This document shows positions 5,875 through 10,059 of a DNA stretch of 10,059 nt, one piece after another; the stretch's first letter is position 1; the number at the start of each line of letters is the position of its first letter. The stretch covers positions 1 to 10,059 of the forward strand of contig DAOVKO010000058.1 of NCBI GenBank assembly GCA_030631725.1, written 5' to 3'. The stretch is from Actinomycetes bacterium. GTDB lineage: Bacteria > Planctomycetota > Phycisphaerae > JAACET01. A program made the position numbers and the translations under genes. A model generated the notes under the pieces. The model did no database searches. It saw only the letters and a program-made list of their open reading frames with translations, and was not told the DNA's origin.

Positions 5875-5892
5875 CCCCTGCGAAGGCAGGGG
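5875..5892. repeat. GC-rich hairpin downstream of the topA operon
   Basis: CCCCTGC (5875-5881), loop GAAG, GCAGGGG (5886-5892): seven perfect pairs. It lies about 55 bases after the stop of the metallo-hydrolase on the minus strand. No U-run follows, so it may act as an RNA 3' end stabiliser, a Rho-independent-like stop of poor quality, or a dispersed palindromic repeat. Confidence 0.5.
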
Positions 5893-5936
5893 TCTGTGGC
5901 TAATAATCTTTCTGTATCTCTTTCTGCGCCTTTCTT

Positions 5937-5960
5937 CCTCAAGCCTCAAGCCTCAGGCCT
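5937..5960. repeat. CCTCAAG heptamer tandem repeat
   Basis: CCTCAAG (5937-5943), CCTCAAG (5944-5950), CCTCAGG (5951-5957), CCT: 3.4 copies of a 7-nt unit. The array overlaps the last codons and TGA of the metallo-hydrolase gene, supplying its C-terminal residues. Confidence 0.7.
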
Positions 5961-6728
5961 TTCTTCAACCTCGATTTGTAAACCATCGTAGGCCAGGCAA
6001 ATTCCTTCCGGCAGTTCGCTGCTTACCGTCTCGTGTCTTACACTGTGCCCCATGTGCACAAAGAACGTTCGCCGAGCCCTGAGTTTTTGAGCAACTTCCA
6101 CTGCTTGGCCGATACTCAAATGAGCCGGGTGGGGTTTCGACCGCAAAGCCCCCAGCACCAGCACATCCAGTCCTGCCAGCTTAGCCAGGCTGTCCGCTTC
6201 TATCTCCGAGCAGTCAGTGCAGTAGGCGAAGTTTCCCAGCCTAAAACCCAGTATCGGTTCGCCGGCATGAATCAGAGGTATCGGCTCAACTGTCCGTCCG
6301 AACAGCTCGAAGGCGCTGCTTACCTCCCGCAGTTCGATCAGCGGACAAAAAGAGCTCTGCAGATGAGCGTTCTCCAGAAGGGCGTAGTCAAAAACCCGCC
6401 GAATATCAACCGCACACTGCCCGGAGGCATAACAGGCGATCGCACCGTTTTGAAGCAGACAGAATCGCCGGATATCATCCAGCCCGAAGATGTGATCAGC
6501 GTGCGAGTGAGTGAACAGGATGGCGTCGAGCTTTCTGAGGTTATTGTTCAAAGCCTGCTGGCGCAGATCCGGTGTCGTGTCGATGAGGATATTCCGCCCG
6601 GCGTAGCTCAGCAGAACGCTCGAGCGGAAGCGCTTGTCCCGCGGATCACTCGATGTGCACGTCGGACAATCACAGCCGATTGCCGGCACCCCCGTACTCG
6701 TCCCGGTCCCCAGGAAGGTAATCTTCAC
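5946..6728 (-). CDS. PhnP-like metallo-beta-lactamase-fold hydrolase
   Basis: A 260-residue protein of the COG1235/PhnP group, probably a phosphodiesterase. Motifs in order: FLGTGTSTGVP (5-15); a cysteine cluster GCDCPTC (18-24) that in PhnP helps bind a structural zinc; LIDTTPDLR (48-56); the metal-site motif THSHADH with H74, H76, D78 and H79; LIHAG (H154); YCTDCSEI (D172); PAHLSIGQA (H203); FFVHMGH (H225, H228). All residues needed for a two-metal site are present. In E. coli PhnP the substrate is a cyclic ribosyl phosphate from phosphonate breakdown, but no phn gene lies nearby, so the substrate here is open. It starts at GTG 6728, overlapping the topA stop as GTGA, with AAAAGGAA at 6744-6737, eight bases before the start. 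It is therefore the second gene of a topA operon. Its 3' end carries a heptamer repeat. Confidence 0.9.
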   Translation of the reverse strand: MKITFLGTGTSTGVPAIGCDCPTCTSSDPRDKRFRSSVLLSYAGRNILIDTTPDLRQQALNNNLRKLDAILFTHSHADHIFGLDDIRRFCLLQNGAIACYASGQCAVDIRRVFDYALLENAHLQSSFCPLIELREVSSAFELFGRTVEPIPLIHAGEPILGFRLGNFAYCTDCSEIEADSLAKLAGLDVLVLGALRSKPHPAHLSIGQAVEVAQKLRARRTFFVHMGHSVRHETVSSELPEGICLAYDGLQIEVEERPEA

Positions 6729-9274
6729 GAATTCGGTTCCTTTTCTGCCTCGCTCTGATTATCGCTTTTGGGCAAGGGTTTGGTATTCCGGCAGCGCGGA
6801 AATCCCGAGCAGGCAATGAACTTGCCCCGCCGACCACTGCGAATAACCATGGGTTTGCCGCACTTCTCGCAGTCGATTCCGGCGGGGAGGGCGGGCTTTT
6901 TAGGCTTGGGTGCCAAACGAATTCCCTCCGGCAGCGGCCTGGTATTCTCGCACTGCGGATAACCGCTGCAGCCCAGAAAGGCACGCCTGCCCTTTCGCTT
7001 CACCGCCATGGGCTTGCCGCAAAGCTCGCAACTCTCCTTAATATCCTCTTCTTTGACCGTCTTGAGCAGCTCGCCCTTCTCACTGCAGGGCATATTCGTT
7101 TTACATTCGGGATACCCGCTGCAGCCCAAAAACAACCCAAATCGACTTTGACGAAGGACCATGTCCTTTCCGCAGTTGGGGCACTTCACCGAGCCGTTCA
7201 TGCTGATGGGCTTGCCGTCCTTATCTACCGGCAATGTGCTCTTGCAATCCGGATACTCCGTGCAGGCCAGGTATCGCCCCGATTTGCTCCAGCGGTACAC
7301 CATGCCCTTGCCGCACTGCTGACACTTGTATTTGCTCGGCTTGGATTCTGCTCGAACGTGCACCATATTCTCCATGGCCGAATCCAGACTTGCCCGGAAC
7401 GGATCGTAAAACTCCCGCAGCACACTCACCCAATTCAAATGGGCATCTTCGATACGGTCGAGCTGCTCTTCCATGTGGGAGGTAAAGGAAACATCCATTA
7501 TCTTCGGGAATTGCTCGATGAGCTTTTCGGTTACCATCATGCCCAGTTCCGTGGCTGTGAAGCGACGTTGGTCCAACTCTACATAATTGCGCTTGGTAAT
7601 GGTATCGATGATAGCTGCGTAAGTGCTCGGGCGTCCGATCCCGTTGGCCTCCAGGGCCTTCACCAGCGATGCCTCGGTGTACCGCGGCGGAGGCTGGGTA
7701 AAATGCTGGCTCGCCCGCACCGCAATCTTGCTCAGCTTTTGATTTTCAGCCAGCGTCGGTAGAAGTTGCTCGTCCGCTCCCATCCGAACCCCGCTGACCT
7801 TCAAGTGCCCGTCAAAGAGCAGCACCCGACCGCTGGCCCGCAACATAAAAGAAGACTTAGGGCTAACGTCCGCCCTGACATCCACCGTGGTAACCTGCCA
7901 AAGGGCGGCTTTCATCTGGCAAGCCACAAAACGCCGCCAGATCAAATCGTAAAGCCGGAACTGATCCGCTGTCAATGAACCCTTGATACTCTCAGGAGTC
8001 AGAGTCGTGTTCGTCGGCCGAATCGCTTCGTGGGCCTGCTGGGCGCCGCTGGACGAGGTATATCGATTCGGCGAGTCCGGCAGATACTTCCCGCCGAATT
8101 GCCGGCCGATAAAATCCCTTGCCTCCCTTACGGCTTCCTGTGCCAAGTGCGTCGAGTCAGTACGCATGTAAGTGATCAGTCCCACGGGACCTTGCCCAGG
8201 AATATCGACTCCCTCATAGAGCTGCTGAGCCGTTCGCATGGTCCGCGAGGCCCTGAAGTGCAAACGAACGGACCCCTGCTGTTGCAGGCTCGCGGTGGTA
8301 AAAGGCGGCGCCGGCCGGTCCTGCCGCTTGGAGCTTTTCAGCCGCTGGACCACATACTCGGCTCGTTCAAGTTTCTCGACCGCTCCTCGTGCCTGCTCCT
8401 GATTCTGCGGGCGGAAGGCCTTGCCCTGGGCCTGCAGAACGTCAGCCTGGAATATTTTGTGTTGGCTGTATGTTTTGGCCTTGGCGTTCCTGTCAGGTTG
8501 TTTTCCTTCCGGGATATTCTTCCACAGCTTACTAAAAGCCTCTCGCCCACTATCGGCGGAATCGCTGGCCGTCAGGGGCACCGAAATTTGCCAATACTCT
8601 TGAGGTTCAAAGGCCTGGATCTGCCGTTCGCGTTCCACCAGAAGCCGCACCGCCACCGACTGGACCCGTCCGGCTGAAAGGCCCGGCATAATCTTCTTCC
8701 ACAGCAGCGGCGAAAGCTCATAGCCCACTATCCGGTCGAGTATTCTCCGGGCCTGCTGTGCTGCCACCTTATCCTCGTCGATTTGCCCAGCCGCCTCGAA
8801 GGCCTGGGTAATCGCCCGTTTGGTTATCTCGTTGAATACCACGCGTGAAATCTTGGCCGAAGGCAGCTTCAGAGCCTGGGCCAGATGCCAGGCAATGGCC
8901 TCACCCTCTCGGTCCAAGTCGGTAGCCAGAAAAACCCGCTGGGCCCCTGCCGCCGTCTTGCTCAGCTTTCGGATCAGATCCCGCCGGCTGGGTAATACCT
9001 GGTAGGTCGGAGTGAAATCCTTCTCTATATCCACCCCGTATTTCTTGGCCGGAAGATCACGCACATGCCCCATGCAGGCTGTAACCTTATAGTAGTTGCT
9101 GCCGAGGTATTTTCCGATAGTCTTGGCCTTGGCAGGGCTCTCCACGATGACCAGACCATAGGCCTTGCCCCCTTTGGCAGACGGCTTTTTCTTAGCCTTG
9201 ACAGCTTTGCCCCGCACCTTGGTTTTGTCCACAGCGGTTGTCTTCGACGAGCTTTTTGGCGGCGATTTTACCAT
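6725..9274 (-). CDS. topA: DNA topoisomerase I (type IA)
   Basis: TopA relaxes negative supercoils by cutting one DNA strand through a phosphotyrosine bond; it is cytosolic and usually essential. The 849-residue protein has an N-terminal Lys/Ala-rich tail (1-38); a Toprim domain with YGLVIVESPAKAKTIGKYLG (39-58, E45) and FLATDLDREGEAIAWH (115-130; D119, D121, E123 for Mg2+); the fold core with SAGRVQSVAVR (200-210); the catalytic Tyr369 in GLITYMRTDST, with Arg371; HEAIRPT (415-421); and LEANGIGRPSTYA (541-553). About 35-40 residues (237-273) appear inserted compared with E. coli TopA. The C-terminus carries four regular C-x2-C-x16-C-x5-C zinc ribbons: C651-C677, C698-C724, C749-C775 and C802-C828. 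The start ATG 9274 is supported by GGAGGG at 9283-9278. It forms an operon with the downstream PhnP-like gene and is divergent from the SurA/PpiD-like gene. Confidence 0.97.
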   Translation of the reverse strand: MVKSPPKSSSKTTAVDKTKVRGKAVKAKKKPSAKGGKAYGLVIVESPAKAKTIGKYLGSNYYKVTACMGHVRDLPAKKYGVDIEKDFTPTYQVLPSRRDLIRKLSKTAAGAQRVFLATDLDREGEAIAWHLAQALKLPSAKISRVVFNEITKRAITQAFEAAGQIDEDKVAAQQARRILDRIVGYELSPLLWKKIMPGLSAGRVQSVAVRLLVERERQIQAFEPQEYWQISVPLTASDSADSGREAFSKLWKNIPEGKQPDRNAKAKTYSQHKIFQADVLQAQGKAFRPQNQEQARGAVEKLERAEYVVQRLKSSKRQDRPAPPFTTASLQQQGSVRLHFRASRTMRTAQQLYEGVDIPGQGPVGLITYMRTDSTHLAQEAVREARDFIGRQFGGKYLPDSPNRYTSSSGAQQAHEAIRPTNTTLTPESIKGSLTADQFRLYDLIWRRFVACQMKAALWQVTTVDVRADVSPKSSFMLRASGRVLLFDGHLKVSGVRMGADEQLLPTLAENQKLSKIAVRASQHFTQPPPRYTEASLVKALEANGIGRPSTYAAIIDTITKRNYVELDQRRFTATELGMMVTEKLIEQFPKIMDVSFTSHMEEQLDRIEDAHLNWVSVLREFYDPFRASLDSAMENMVHVRAESKPSKYKCQQCGKGMVYRWSKSGRYLACTEYPDCKSTLPVDKDGKPISMNGSVKCPNCGKDMVLRQSRFGLFLGCSGYPECKTNMPCSEKGELLKTVKEEDIKESCELCGKPMAVKRKGRRAFLGCSGYPQCENTRPLPEGIRLAPKPKKPALPAGIDCEKCGKPMVIRSGRRGKFIACSGFPRCRNTKPLPKSDNQSEAEKEPNS

Positions 9275-9297
9275 TGACCCTCCGAACCAATAATACT

Positions 9298-9326
9298 GTT
9301 ATGCCTTGTATTCCCAGGAGTTACAA
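9298..9326 (-). promoter_or_regulatory. Weak promoter candidate for topA
   Basis: On the minus strand, TTGTAA (9326-9321) and CATAAC (9303-9298) are 17 bases apart, each matching four of six consensus bases. Transcription would start about 15-20 bases before ATG 9274. Confidence 0.25.
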
Positions 9327-9390
9327 CGTCGTTAGCGACGCGGCTAACGTGTCGGGCCGGAGCATATATCGGCTGGCTGCCCCCCGGCCC
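9327..9390. promoter_or_regulatory. Overlapping palindromes in the topA upstream region
   Basis: CGTCG-TTAG-CGACG (9327-9340) and CGTTAGC-(6)-GCTAACG (9330-9349) share bases, so only one can form at a time. A longer inverted repeat GGGCCGG (9354-9360)/CCGGCCC (9384-9390) follows. The first palindrome abuts the candidate -35 of topA and could be an operator. No known factor is identified. Confidence 0.35.
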
Positions 9391-9493
9391 ACAAAGAAAA
9401 TCAATATTGGCGGCCCTGGACTGGCCCAAAAACCTAGCCAACTCCGGCCCTTCTGTCAATAATCAAACCGCTGCCCAATCCACCGCTTTGCTC

Positions 9494-9521
9494 TTGCAAT
9501 GCCCGTGCCAGCCGTTATATT
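9494..9521 (+). promoter_or_regulatory. Promoter candidate for the SurA/PpiD-like gene
   Basis: TTGCAA (9494-9499) and TATATT (9516-9521), 16 bases apart, lie about 43 bases upstream of ATG 9564. A TTGACT at 9520-9525 is an alternative -35, but the best -10 for it is poor. Confidence 0.4.
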
Positions 9522-9563
9522 GACTTTTTTGCAATATCTTTGCTGATTTGGAGTTATGCCCCC

Positions 9564-10059
9564 ATGGCTATGAAATGGTTACGAAAACACAACAAGAAAA
9601 TTCTGGTAGTAGGCGGTGCCTTCCTGATGGTCGCTTTCCTCATGCCCCGACAGGATGGCTGCCGAGGCCGCGCCCGTGCCAAGGATTACCCCATCGCCCA
9701 GGCCTTCGGGAAAACAATTACCTTGAACGAAGTCCGCTCTGCTGCACTGGAACTCGCCATTCTCCAAGGCATCCGTCTGCCGCGGCTTGTCGCCGACCCT
9801 ATGGATTATGTGCTTCTGCTGAGAGAGGCTCGACAGATGCGAGTGCCCGCAGGCCCGCAGGTGGTCACTAAAGATATAGCCACGACCGTCGCTAAAAGGA
9901 ACGAGGTGTCCACTTTGGCTCAACTGGCTGCAAAGCTTGCCGGCCAGCAGCGGTTGAACTTCACCATAGATGAAAAACTCCTCCGCCGAGTCCTGGCTAA
10001 CTTCATATCTGTAACTCGGGCTCAAGAGCTCATCCTCGGCAGGCCCGGGACAATACCCC
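9564..10059 (+). CDS. Membrane-anchored SurA/PpiD-like protein, 3' end outside window
   Basis: The frame from ATG 9564 is open to the window edge (165 residues visible). GGAG at 9550-9553 is ten bases upstream; a second ATG at 9570 is possible. The N-terminus is basic (MAMKWLRKHNKK), followed by one hydrophobic helix (about 13-28, ILVVGGAFLMVAFLM), so the rest should lie on the outer side of the membrane. The soluble part has AFGKTITLNEVRSAALEL (47-64) and MDYVLLLREARQM (80-92), which resemble the start of SurA/PpiD N-terminal chaperone domains ('G..It..E...a' and 'LLL.eA...G'). Such proteins often carry a parvulin peptidyl-prolyl isomerase domain further on, not visible here. Function as a periplasmic folding factor is an inference. 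The gene is divergent from topA. Confidence 0.7.
   Translation, partial: MAMKWLRKHNKKILVVGGAFLMVAFLMPRQDGCRGRARAKDYPIAQAFGKTITLNEVRSAALELAILQGIRLPRLVADPMDYVLLLREARQMRVPAGPQVVTKDIATTVAKRNEVSTLAQLAAKLAGQQRLNFTIDEKLLRRVLANFISVTRAQELILGRPGTIP

Noticed and set aside
6033..6758. 241-codon plus-strand frame opposite the metallo-hydrolase
   Set aside because: The HxHxDH motif and the coupled start lie on the minus strand; the plus-strand reading has no coherent pattern.
8030..8677. 215-codon plus-strand frame opposite topA
   Set aside because: Antisense shadow of the topA core motifs.
9548..9871. 107-codon plus-strand frame at the start of the SurA/PpiD-like gene
   Set aside because: Different frame from the one with basic N-terminus, membrane helix and continuous coding to the window end.

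Overview
The window looks like bacterial chromosomal DNA of moderately high GC. The gene types and the style of intergenic debris suggest a planctomycete-like organism (Phycisphaerae or relatives). That placement is inferred from gene character only; there is no rRNA or other marker here. The features pointing that way are a large PDZ protein with a decayed trypsin-type fold, a topoisomerase I with four C-terminal zinc ribbons and a Lys/Ala-rich N-terminus, a short N-terminal membrane anchor on a SurA/PpiD-like protein, and intergenic spacers full of short tandem repeats and hairpins.

Left block (1-3626, plus strand). A 5'-truncated PDZ/pseudoprotease gene overlaps a Nudix hydrolase of the ADP-ribose pyrophosphatase type by the 4-nt ATGA arrangement. 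After a 78-nt AT-rich heptamer-repeat spacer comes nadA (quinolinate synthase). The Nudix and nadA genes fit a small NAD-metabolism cluster: one breaks down ADP-ribose made from NAD, the other makes quinolinate for new NAD.

Middle block (3627-5627). This is the accessory-looking part, visibly AT-richer than its flanks. It holds a small two-helix membrane protein of unknown family on the plus strand, possibly preceded by an 11-codon leader ORF. Convergent to it is a NYN/LabA-type PIN-like putative ribonuclease gene. Its predicted 5' leader folds into three consecutive hairpins directly behind a consensus TATAAT box. Two copies of a 24-bp palindromic repeat lie on either side of the NYN unit. 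The 5.1-5.6 kb spacer has no convincing gene but contains several short repeats.

Right block (5628-10059). A class II tRNA-Tyr(GUA) lies on the minus strand with a very good sigma70-type promoter. A two-gene minus-strand operon follows: topA (DNA topoisomerase I), then a PhnP-like metallo-beta-lactamase-fold hydrolase overlapping it by GTGA. Divergent from topA, across a 289-nt spacer with palindromes, is the start of a membrane-anchored SurA/PpiD-like protein that runs off the window.

No CRISPR array, insertion sequence, rRNA or phage gene is visible. The most interesting structure is the NYN nuclease gene with its triple-hairpin leader and flanking palindromic repeats. The window does not prove a new system there, but it gives a concrete hypothesis that can be tested.
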